Source of the DNA: Trichosporon coremiiforme
Lineage: Eukaryota; Basidiomycota; Tremellomycetes; Trichosporonales; Trichosporonaceae
Reading direction: 5' to 3'
Assembly: GCA_039545355.1 (NCBI GenBank)
Contig: BCJJ01000005.1
Location: 62,001 to 126,000 of the forward strand
Length of the DNA: 64,000 bases
The notes below the pieces were generated by a model that had not been told where the DNA came from, made no database searches, and saw only the letters and a list, made by a program, of their open reading frames with translations. How positions within the stretch are numbered: position 1 is the first letter of the stretch; each line of letters opens with the position of its first letter. Positions 52,686-61,714 of this stretch are shown piece by piece. A program made the position numbers and the translations under genes.

Positions 52686-53206
52686 CAGTGGGTGGTAAAA
52701 AGTGTCTGGACTGAAACACCACTTTTCGAGGTCATCGGCGCCGTGGCTCTTACCTCGTGATGCATAACCCACCAACCACTGCATGTATGGTGCTCATCTT
52801 TGGATATGTTATGCATGTGTGTTTCATTTACTGGGATCCCGAAGCATATCCATGTAGCTACCACTACTTCTTCGCACCACGGGGGTTTGGGGATCTTAGG
52901 GGGGCGTCCTGGCGTCTATCTGGTGCGTAGAGGTGAACCATTGGCGTAGCGCTTCTTGAAATCAAAGTAGCTAGAGCGAGAGACACCAAATCGCTTCTGG
53001 GAAGAGCGAGGTGCGAGGCACTCGGCTGTTGCAGCAATTGCAACGTGTTCGGGAGTTGTCAAACGGCAAGCAGGAACAACATACTATATCAAAAGATGGG
53101 ATGCATAGCTTAAATATTGCATGAGCTATGGGCGTTTCGGGTGACTTCGGAAAAATGAGGATGGCGTTGTGGCGTTCTCAGTCCAGACACTTTTTACCAC
53201 CCACTG
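52686..53206. mobile_element. Tc1/mariner-type nonautonomous element with TA target duplication
   Basis: 29-bp perfect terminal inverted repeats (cagtgggtggtaaaaagtgt... at 52686-52714; its reverse complement at 53178-53206) enclose 521 bp and are flanked by TA on both sides (52684-52685 and 53207-53208). On the minus strand the interior reads a fragmentary transposase start: LTTPEHVAIAATAE, GVSRSSYFDFKKRYANGSPL, TPGRPPKIP. The DDE core is deleted, so the element could only move if a related transposase is supplied. It sits inside the frame of the neighbouring minus-strand gene. Confidence 0.85.
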
Positions 53207-53208
53207 TA

Positions 53209-53710
53209 TCTTCTTCTTCTCAGTCGAAGCTGAAGGTCGGAGACCAAGGTTCTTCAGAAGTTCCTTAACGAAGGCTGAAACGAGGTTGGGATCTTGGAGA
53301 ACGTCGGGGTCGTCATCGGGGCTAGAACTCGATGAGTCTGCATTATCGCCAGGATCGTTGTCGCTACCGGGGTCGCTAGAGTCGTTGTCGTCGGATCCAT
53401 CATCATCATCTCCAGGAATGGGTGCAGGAGTCGAAGGAGTTCGACGGCGAGAACGAGAAGTTGAATTACCTCTTCCAGCTGGTTCGAGCAACGCGGCTCC
53501 AGCAATGGGCGGCAAGGAGATTTGTCGGCGCTCAGGAAGTCCAGCTGCAGCTCTTGAGGGAGCAGGAGTGTAGATGGTCGAAGAGAACGGAGTTTCAATT
53601 CGACGTCCTTGACGATCGTACACAAAGTTACGCCGATTGATGGATTGACGTTGGCGGCGCACAGGATGTTGACCAGATCCGGCAGTCGGAGTTTCATCCA
53701 GCGGTGCAGT
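53209..53710 (-). pseudogene. Downstream half of the 53.7-54.9 kb gene, after an in-frame stop, cut by the Tc1 element
   Basis: This stretch is in the same frame as the gene ending at 53711 and begins directly after its TGA. It reads a basic start (QRQSINRRNFVYDRQGRR), a Pro/Ser-rich linker, a long Asp/Ser acidic run and a helix NLVSAFVKELLKNLGL. It is interrupted after KKKI by the TIR of the 521-bp element. Disorder, an acidic tract and a terminal helix are compatible with a structural (Gag-like) polyprotein, but that is speculation. Confidence 0.5.
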
Positions 53711-54868
53711 TCAAGATTTCTTACTGCGCTGCTTGCTTACTGACTGCGACAGGGTAGATTCGGTGCCAGTAGCAGTAGCAGTGTTGTTCTCCATCAACTG
53801 AGTGCGTTCCCGCTCCATTGCCCGGATAGTTTTGCGGTGCTGTTTCTCAGCTTCGTCATCAGATGATTCGTCAGCAGCGTAGCTGAAAGGAGACAGTACG
53901 GCGGCAGGATCATCCGAGATCCCGACGGAGCGTTGAACCAGAGTTTGAACGTGCTGAAGGTGGGCCGGGAAATCGATGAGGAGCGTTGTGCAGATGTGTT
54001 CGAGGTCGTTGAGCATGATGTCAAACATGTTCAGCTTGTCGAGGTCTCCAGCGTACTTCTGGGTACACTGGAACAAGTGATAGAACAAGAGAATACGGTG
54101 TTCACCAGACTCAATCACCGACTTCAGCAACTGGTGCAGTTCGGAACCGGAGCGCGGGGACGAAACTGATGTCGGGGCGCTGTCGCTCCACGGAACTTCA
54201 AAATCTTCGTCATCTTGATCGAGGAAATGTGCCAAGGAGTCGATACCGTTGCAGAGAATCCAAACGTTGTCGTCGACAGTGCAAGTTTGATAAGGTAGAA
54301 TCTTGACACTGTAGTCGGGCAGGGTGAACGGCTTCGGCGAAAACTTGGCGGGTTTGAGGAAGATTCGTCGCGGGTGGATCTGGGTATACCAGGTTTCGAA
54401 GAGCTGCAGGAAAGTCGGTGGCGGGATCACGGACGTTTGTTCAGAGAACAAATGGACATAGGAACGGATAAAGGCACGGAACAGTTTGTTGTAAGGAACG
54501 CTACGATAAATTGCCAGGCACATCTGATAAGAGGATTCCTTATCACGTGGCGATGACTGCTCGTCCTGAGCGGTCGAGTAGTCACGGATAGCAGTAAGGA
54601 GGGTCCTTTCCTCAGAACGCAGCTTCTTGACATGAGCCAAGGCGTCATGCGAAACATTGGTAGGGAGACCAACGGTAGAGGCAACAATCGTAGCCGGCGG
54701 GAAAACCAAAGATTGCACACGGCTTTCCAGTTGGAGACCAACGCTGGTAGCCGGAATCGGAAGAGCAGAAGGGGACAGGGACAAAAACGGACCCACAGGA
54801 CCAGGAACAAGGGGTTGCGACTCGGCCACTACCGTATGGCTTGCTCTAGCAGGACGCGTAGGAGCCAT
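53711..54868 (-). CDS. Uncharacterized protein, ~385 residues, possibly of mobile-element origin
   Basis: Frame from ATG 54868 (MAPTRPARASHTVV) to TGA 53711-53713. The middle is globular, with helices such as MCLAIYRSVPYNKLFRAFIR and LFETWYTQIHP and an acidic stretch (FLDQDDEDFEVPW). The tail is Ser/Thr-rich. The next 166 codons beyond the stop are open in the same frame and read like a continuing protein, so the true product may have been longer. It is flanked by transposon-derived repeats on both sides and by another short coding frame upstream. No reverse transcriptase, integrase or protease is seen within the block. Confidence 0.5.
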   Translation of the reverse strand: MAPTRPARASHTVVAESQPLVPGPVGPFLSLSPSALPIPATSVGLQLESRVQSLVFPPATIVASTVGLPTNVSHDALAHVKKLRSEERTLLTAIRDYSTAQDEQSSPRDKESSYQMCLAIYRSVPYNKLFRAFIRSYVHLFSEQTSVIPPPTFLQLFETWYTQIHPRRIFLKPAKFSPKPFTLPDYSVKILPYQTCTVDDNVWILCNGIDSLAHFLDQDDEDFEVPWSDSAPTSVSSPRSGSELHQLLKSVIESGEHRILLFYHLFQCTQKYAGDLDKLNMFDIMLNDLEHICTTLLIDFPAHLQHVQTLVQRSVGISDDPAAVLSPFSYAADESSDDEAEKQHRKTIRAMERERTQLMENNTATATGTESTLSQSVSKQRSKKS

Positions 54869-54890
54869 GTTTGTACTCGACTGTCCTGTA

Positions 54891-55193
54891 CTAGTCTTCA
54901 GGAGCAGTGGAAAGCCGGGAACTCCGTAACTGAAGTGGACGGATAGGAGGGTGATGAGGAAGGGCAGGAGGTGGCAACTCAGGAAGGGTTGGGCTGAGAG
55001 GCGGTATGAGAGATTGCTCAACGGTGTCTTCAGAGATTCGAGGGCCTGGTTTCTCACGTTGTTCACGGAAACCAACGATATCAGCGAGCGGAGCAACCTT
55101 TCGACGAAGCTTTTCGCGAAGCGAGCCTGTAGACGGAGGCTGAAGAAGTTCTCGTGCCGGGGCAGGGGATTGAGACTGAGCGCGGGGAGGCAT
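54891..55193 (-). CDS. Pro/Ser-rich short ORF, 100 residues
   Basis: Frame from ATG 55193 (MPPRAQSQSPAP), ending 22 nt before the next ATG on the same strand. It is composed of Pro/Arg/Leu-rich disorder, with SLREKLRRKVAPLADIVGF as the only ordered-looking part. The frame is open upstream to 55298. It could be the 5' exon of the following gene rather than a separate protein. Confidence 0.4.
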   Translation of the reverse strand: MPPRAQSQSPAPARELLQPPSTGSLREKLRRKVAPLADIVGFREQREKPGPRISEDTVEQSLIPPLSPTLPELPPPALPHHPPIRPLQLRSSRLSTAPED

Positions 55194-55394
55194 AGACTTT
55201 TGGGTGAAGTCTGTGAGGTGAGGGAAGAAGAAAGAGTGGATGAGTGACGGCCGCTTCATATGTTCGAGGGCACGGGCGGCAACGTGGAGAAGAAGCACGT
55301 CTGAGACACACGAGGATAAAAGAAGCAGATCTTACTCTTGACAGTAGAAGGAACGGACAGTGCACGGGCGCACACAACACAAAGCATCCACACG

Positions 55395-55650
55395 ACAAAA
55401 GAATCTGCAAGCCGTCACGTTCCTAGATCGGAACCGTGGCGGGTGCACTTCAGGCTCTGCACGCACACAAAAGAATCTGCTCGACATCACTTTACTAGGT
55501 CGAAAACGGTGACGGACGTGAGCAGATCTGAGTGCGAGCAGATGGTTCAAGCGCACCGCGTCCAAGCCCAGGCGGATCCAAGGATGGGGCGTACACAAAA
55601 GAATCTGCACGACGTCACTTTCCTAGAGTCGGAGAAGTGACGGACGCGAG
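55395..55650. repeat. Three dispersed repeats starting ACAAAAGAATCTGC
   Basis: Units begin at 55395, 55467 and 55595. Each reads ACAAAAGAATCTGC, a few variable bases, then a CGTCACTTTCCTAG-like block. In units 2 and 3 this is followed by GTGACGGACG-GAGCAGATC, and unit 1 has a diverged version. They lie upstream of the minus-strand gene block and could be regulatory or LTR-like; no full terminal repeat was found. Confidence 0.6.
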
Positions 55651-55843
55651 CAGATCCGGTGGGAACAATGAAGAAAGACACGCAAGCGTTACTGTCGGAA
55701 CGGCGGTCGAGTTGAACAATGAGACCGGAGCCAGCGCCAAATCGAAAGGAGGACATCGAGGTGGGCCGGCACTACCGTCGAACGGCGCAGCGAACTCCGT
55801 ACGTCGAAACAAGAGTCAGGCAGGACTTGAGCTACGTCATTAA

Positions 55844-56058
55844 TGTCACGAACTGAACCTATCAGCGATGCAAGACGGACAAGCACAGCCGTGCCGCAGT
55901 TGATACACGCCCGAAAAGCAGCGGTGCATCTGTCGAGCGGGACTCTCACGCTGCCAAACAGCCGATATGACCGTAGAGTCGGATTGAAGGGTGCTGACGA
56001 GCAGCCGTGGCCTTCGTGAGAAGCGAGTCGATCTAATCGTCGGGAGTGAAGAGGATGC
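55844..56058 (-). repeat. 215-bp repeat, minus-strand copy of the 50943-51162 unit
   Basis: Reverse complement of the plus-strand copy. Here the frame keeps VPLDRCTAAFRACINCGTA without the internal stop that the other copy shows at the same point, so this copy is less eroded there. Similarity ends abruptly at both sides. Confidence 0.8.
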
Positions 56059-57327
56059 GGGGGACAAACATGTTAACCACAGCGAACAAGAATGGCATAG
56101 CTCAAAGAACAACTATCAAGAATGGCTACGACTTAAGTGGTGGCAAGCAACGCGGGGGAGCAGTCGCGGAACCAACTACGAGTCACGTCCCGGACGACGT
56201 GTGGAGGCGCATGTGGCGTGTCGCAGATCGAGCCGGAGACGCGCTGGTTGTTACACCAAGCCCCTCTTGTCCGCTCTGCACGTGCGCAGGCGACTGGCCT
56301 ATGTCAAGAAGGTCGGCCCTCCAACTCATCGGCAATAGCGAACATGTCCAGCGACCATTGTGCTAACCGTCACATGTTCTGATCGCCTTCACAGAAGTGA
56401 GCTGACACTCAACTTGCAACATGCGTGCGGCCCAGCACGTGAACCGACAATCAATCCTGCATTTCAGAGCGCAATAGTATGCCCTGTGTAGCATAACGAT
56501 CCGATCGCAGTGGGTGCCCTTAAAGCGTACTACATAGGTCAGAGTAGCATACATGGGAAGAAGACCTTCTGCTTTCTGCCTAGGAAACCAAAGGCCGCAC
56601 AGCCTCAGACCAGCCTTGTGGGAAGTGTCTTTCCGCAGTTTCGTCAGCGTACCCCAGCGTTACCATTCAAGCATATTAGGCCACGTGACCTTTCCCTTGT
56701 GAATGCGGTTGAACCACACTGGGGTATTGACGACAGCTCAGCAGCAGCGCCTCAATGCTCAGTACCCGTAAGGACAGAAGTACACAGCAACAGACTGGTC
56801 GCCCGAGCCATTTGATCCGCATGCACATGGTCCCAAAGGGCTGGCTGACGCTATGTACAATGTAGGTTCCGCAGTTCGTCGACTCTACTTTTTGCCTATG
56901 AGATTGTGATGACTATTCGCTGACGGAGAAATGTTCCTAATCCTCGTTTCGTTCAGACATGCATGAGGCACGCACTTACCATGACCACGGCCCCTGGCGA
57001 CCGCCTTGCAACCAGTGTTTCGCAGAGGTGCTTTGGCTTGAACCGCCCCATCGGCCCCACAGCGCTCTGGCGTGATTCGCATAACAGGAACTTAGGCATG
57101 CTGAGCTTAATCAAAACTTGATGAGGTTGCCCACTGCGGAGCCACTATCAAGTGTCGAGCCTGAATACGGTTTCAGCCAGCCGAATATCGAAGGAGTGCG
57201 TGAGTATTCGGTCCTTGACCACCCACAGTCAAGACCCATTCCGCAGCCACTCTTCGAAGACTTAAATGATTGACCATTATCTCACTCTGGCCATGCCTCC
57301 CTTCTCCTCTCGCCATCTCCCTTCAAC
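56059..57327. other. Intergenic region
   Basis: No supported gene; apart from the 56.24-kb match to 51.2 kb, no repeat or motif is evident. The last ~80 bp lead into membrane-protein copy C. Confidence 0.4.
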
Positions 57328-58146
57328 ATGCCTATTAGGTCCCAAGCACCGACATCTGAACCCTCCCTCTGGGGGATACCCTTTGGAGTTTGGGTAGAGA
57401 AGACCTTCACAGGGGTTATCACGTATTGCGTCTACTCGAGTCTGTATTGGTCCTCGAAGCTCTTCCAGCACTTCAGGAAAGCAGAGATCAGGAACTTTCT
57501 GAGAGACTACAACAAGTGAGACGACGAAATTCCAGACTGTCCCAAAGGATACTCGGTGTGGATAGACGAGACCGCTCTGGGCTACATGGCAGACATGGCA
57601 CTCGTCGTCGATGCGGCAACACCAGTAATCTGGATTTTGCTTGCGGCAGGATACTCGGGCCTCGGGCTGATATTGCTCCGGAAAGCGCGCGATGCGGGGG
57701 TCACTCTGTCGCTTCAGTGGGGACCGCGCTACATCCCCCGGGATACCCGGGGTCAGCCCATACACCGATATGAAGGGGCGCCGCCTCAGCGACCTGCGGG
57801 ACCCCCCGCCGAGCGGCCGCTTCACAAGCCCATCGCCTGGTGGATCGAGGCAATACTTGTAGTCTTAGCTGGCCTTACGACGGCCGTCTTCCTCGATATC
57901 CTGTGGACGTTGCTCAAACAACCGTGGTCCGTCAAATGGTTTGATATCCCGATCTGCTCCCAAGGCAGCTACTGGTTTCCGCTGTATGTGTATCGCTGGA
58001 GCCGCAGGGGTGAAGGATGTGACCGCCCCTGGAGGATGATAGGGTTGGCCCTCTTGTACGCGTTCAACGCGCTGCTTGCTGGCGCTTTGAACGGACTGTC
58101 TTTAGTGCTACTGAAGATTTTGCATGATGGGTTCCCATGGGCCTAG
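57328..58146 (+). pseudogene. Two-hairpin membrane protein family, copy C, with one in-frame TGA
   Basis: A single frame of 273 codons runs from ATG 57328 to TAG 58144-58146, broken only by TGA at 57517-57519 (codon 64). Before it: MPIRSQAPTSEP, PFGVWVEKTF and the first helix (GVITYCVYSSLYW). After it: a GYSVWIDE loop, helix 2 ending ILLRKARDAGVTLS, a Pro-rich linker, then the second hairpin: WWIEAILVVLAG, a loop with WSVKWFDIPIC, and a last helix YAFNALLAGALNGLSLVLL. The two hairpins resemble each other, so the protein is an internal duplication. A 20-nt GT...AG stretch at the stop is too short for an intron. This is the best template for the family. Confidence 0.7.
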
Positions 58147-59218
58147 TGTGATGTTATCCGATGTGCGACACCTCCCCAGCTTCTCTGCACTGTATAGAGG
58201 TCGAACCTCCGAGGCTTTTGACATCATAATGGCCATGGCACAAAGGGCTGAATTGCTCCTTTTGTCCCTTCTAATCCACTAACTCATGAGCGCGAGCAAC
58301 ATCCCCAACAACATCTTTGCAGACTCGGAGTACACCCGCCCTCGACTCGCCGCTCGTGTTGTTCGAGGGCATGTCGATCCAGGTGGCGCTCTACCTCCTG
58401 TGGAGCTGGTGACGCACCCCCTGCACACCGCTGAGCGCCTGGACATCCCGTACAGAAAGTCGTTACTTGAAAGCCGAAGTCTCATACAGACCAGCGGTGC
58501 ACCTGCAAGCCGAGCTGGCAAATGGCGTAGCTCGCTTTCATGACCGTGGAAGGTATTCACTGCCGCTGTCATATTTGGTCTGGATAATTGAATTGGGGCG
58601 GTATGTTGATTTGAAGCGTACGTTGCTACGGTGGAGCGATAACGTACGTGCCAAGCCACTGAGATATTTTGCGAAAACTCGGTGGACATGCCACAGATCA
58701 GCATCCAGGTACCGTCGCTGTGGAGTTCGTCCTTCGTCCTCGCCAGTCCTGGACTCTGATTTGGCGCTGAGCGAAGCCTGCTGGGCCGATCAGCGTGACA
58801 CACCTGTTTGCATTTGAACGACGAGGCAGGCATGTGACGTCTGTGCATTCTCATTTCGGGTGAACTCCGGCATTGTAAAACAGACACCAAAGTTTATTCT
58901 GAAAATTGGGCGTTTCAGCCACACACCTCTGGCAATAGGCGCAGAGCGCGTTCAGCGAAGTCGCGACGCACTCTCGTTGTCGCTGTGGAGCCGTCGGAGC
59001 TGGTGGATCAGCTGATCTTTTGCAGCCATGCAGAGGAAGACAGTCACCAGAAGCACAGCTCACCTGCCGGTTGCATTGAAGGGCATCCCGATCAATCGAA
59101 CGTCCGGGTTGAGCCAGACAGCTCTGGCCATGTTCCTCACCAAGCCACCGACATCTCAGCACCACTCTCCTCGTTCTACCTCGGCCGCCACCTCAGCTGT
59201 CACCTTCAAACCACCGCG
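58147..59218. other. Intergenic region with a possible further membrane-family trace
   Basis: Around 58345-58410 (plus) one frame reads VLFEGMSIQVALYLLWSW, a membrane-helix-like segment after a possible ATG at 58286, followed by a stop. It could be a first-helix relic of the same family, but the resemblance is weak. Nothing else is supported. Confidence 0.35.
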
Positions 59219-59772
59219 ATGCCTGCAGATTCTCTGGGGCCACGCGAGCCGTATTTCCCCGGCCGCTGGGCATGTGGATCGAAGCCGTCCTGATCATATA
59301 CCAGAACACGTCTCTAGCGCAAATCCTCGTAGCGTCGACGACCCTGTTCCGGCGCTCTCGTTCGTCATCCGCACCTCGGGGCTACTCGCCCCTTCAGCTG
59401 TTGCACGCAGTGATGCCGCGGACACTGTGCCAGTCGGACCTCTACGGACTGCTTGAGGGCGGCAGCGGGCCGATGTTCAACTGCGGGCCGATGTTCAGTC
59501 CTGGGCTCACTCGGGTTGCTGGCTCTGATCCTCCTCCGTCGGGCCCGAGACACGGGCGTCTCCATCAACCCGCGCTTGCCCAATGTGCGGGCAGCCTCCT
59601 CGGTGAGTTGCACGGGCAGAACGGCCTCTGCTGCGGCTGGGGATTCGTCGTCTTCGTCCTCGGCATTAGGGTGCTGGAGGCCGTCGTCGCATACCGCATT
59701 GATACCCTGGGTCTCAGGCTACTCGCTGTCGAGAAGTGCGCGGACGCGGATCTCTGGGGTGAGGAAGTTTAG
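59219..59772 (+). pseudogene. Two-hairpin membrane protein family, copy D, several frame changes
   Basis: From ATG 59219 it reads MPADSLGPREP, the family start. Then, one frame over, PLGMWIEAVLII and a helix follow (from 59272). Next, in another frame near 59500, comes LLALILLRRARDTGVS, the family linker, and near 59640 a further helix, WGFVVFVLGIRVLEAVVAY. At least two frame changes break the gene. Order and spacing follow copies B and C, so identity is clear despite the damage. Confidence 0.6.
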
Positions 59773-59958
59773 GAGGCAAGGTCAAATAGAGAGCAATCAG
59801 CGGCTCAGCCGGCATCAGCTGCCAAAACTGCGAGTCGTTCAGAGTCCGGGGGTGGGAAGACCGAGGCGGTCCCTCGCGGCAGCAGACAGGCTCCATTCTG
59901 TAAATCTAGGGTAGGATAATTATGCACGAGACGTATTATTCTCACACTGTGAATCTGC

Positions 59959-61155
59959 TTAGAACAGGCCGGGGATGTAGATCCAGCGGCGGCCGGGGAA
60001 GACCTTGGGGTCCTGCTCCTTCTTGTAGCGCCTGTACTTGCCCTTGGCCCAGGTACCCATGAAGTAGGACGCGATGGTGAGGTAGACGATGGTGCCGATG
60101 TCGCCGCCGGTCATAATGACCATGCCGAGGACGCCCATCGTCTCGAAGAAGTAGTTGGCGCACACGATCCACTGGAACCCAAAGCCGGTGGGGTACTTGC
60201 GCTTGACGCCGGGGGGCGTGCGGATCGACGCCTGGTGCAGGTGCGTGTTCAGGTTGAGGAGCTCGTTGATCTGGGCATTAGCTGATGAAAGCGCGCCGGT
60301 AAACTCACGATGATGAACGCAGTCCAGAACCCGATCCACTTGGGGTTGTCGAGGAGAGTGCCCTTCAGCGCCTTGGCGCCGTAGGCCGGGCGGTAGAGCG
60401 TGAGACCGATCAGGCCGCCGGTGATGCCCCAGTAGTACGCACAGCTGAATGTCAGTTTGTGCTAGAGCATTGGTCAACTCACTTGCGGAACACAAAGGAG
60501 AGGGGCACGGAGGGGCGCGAGAACGAGTGCACGAACATGGACTCGAGCTCGCGCTTGATGAAGTGCGCAACGAGGAGGTTGCGGATAGTACTGATGTCAG
60601 TTCCAAGCAAACGCAGGTGAATTTACAGCTGCAGAGTCGAGGGCTCATAGAAGCCGTAGATCTTCTGCGAAAGCTGGAGGAAAAGAGGGTTGAGGAAGAT
60701 GGGACCAAACTGCTGTCAGCTTCCGCCATATCGCAGTTAGCTCACGTATTCCCAGAGGTAGAGAGCGCGGTAGGCGACCTGGTAGCCCAGGTCCTTGAGG
60801 CGGATAGTGACATTGCTGCCGGACAGGCCATAGTCGGCGAGGCTCTTGTTGTCCTCGGTGAGCGGGATCGGCTTCTCCTTGCCGGAGGGAACGAGGGTGA
60901 GGCGCTGGCGGTTGGGCACAAACTGGAATGTCAGCTACAACTGGAAGACTACCGCTTAGCTTAGGAGAGCCCAGGCTCGGGTGCGACAATGATAAATCGA
61001 AGACGGTCCCGGCTCATGGGTATGACCGCACTGACCTTCGTGACCTGCTTCTGGACGCCGCGCTTGACGTCGGCGACGGTGACCTGGTGGACTGTGCCGT
61101 CGAGGTTGAGGACGACGGGCTTTGCGCCCTTGAGCTGGACGGTGACCTGAACCAT
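59959..61155 (-). CDS. TSC13: Very-long-chain enoyl-CoA reductase (Tsc13)
   Basis: Six exons, 61155-61036, 60922-60746, 60709-60627, 60590-60483, 60444-60309 and 60270-59959, with introns of 36-113 nt, give 311 residues, equal to the yeast protein. A ubiquitin-like N-terminal domain (LKGAKPVVLNLDGT, then LADYGLSGSNVTIRLKDLG) precedes the steroid-5-alpha-reductase-type membrane part (YEPSTLQL, FIKRELESMFVHSFS, CAYYWGI). It ends in a conserved GKYRRYKKEQDPKVFP segment. Tsc13 carries out the last reduction of each fatty acid elongation cycle (NADPH, trans-2-enoyl-CoA to acyl-CoA) in the ER membrane, feeding ceramide synthesis. The exon phases agree throughout. Confidence 0.93.
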
Positions 61156-61714
61156 CGTTTTGTTAGGGGAAAGGAGTGATGAAGAGTTGGGAGTGGTAAG
61201 AAGTTAGAGATCGAGACGTGTGTGATGTGCCTGAACGCGTCTGGCCAGCGTGGGGCCTGGCGTCACTGCGCGCTGGGCGTGGACAATGCGGCGCGGCGCG
61301 AAATCTCCGCGTCCCTGTGTCAAGATCACGTGCAGCGTCATGGGCTGCTCATCAACGGGCGCCATAAAGATGGCCACGATGAGGAAAGATATCGAGACAG
61401 TCTCTTCAGTCCCAACATGCACTGCGGTTAGTCTTCTATTCAGCGCGCATACCATGCATGATTCCAGACGCCACAGCTTCGATAGTGTCGCAGAACGGCG
61501 TTGTTTCGAACTCTATCAGTCGCATGGTTTCCACGCGATACTCACGTTGCCCGTCTCACGTATCGAAATTGCCTCCGTCCACTTTTCTCGCCAGGCTCGA
61601 GATTTCGGCTGAGATCCTCCGTAGGGCAAGAGCAACCAGGTAGCAACCCTCGTCTCGCTCGACAACACCCACACCTATACCCCAGTCGAACCGAGTCAGG
61701 CGCCGCAACGCACG
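61156..61714. other. Divergent promoter region of TSC13 and uL2m
   Basis: About 560 bp between two housekeeping starts. No TATA box is evident. Short plus-strand frames here have no protein character. Confidence 0.5.
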
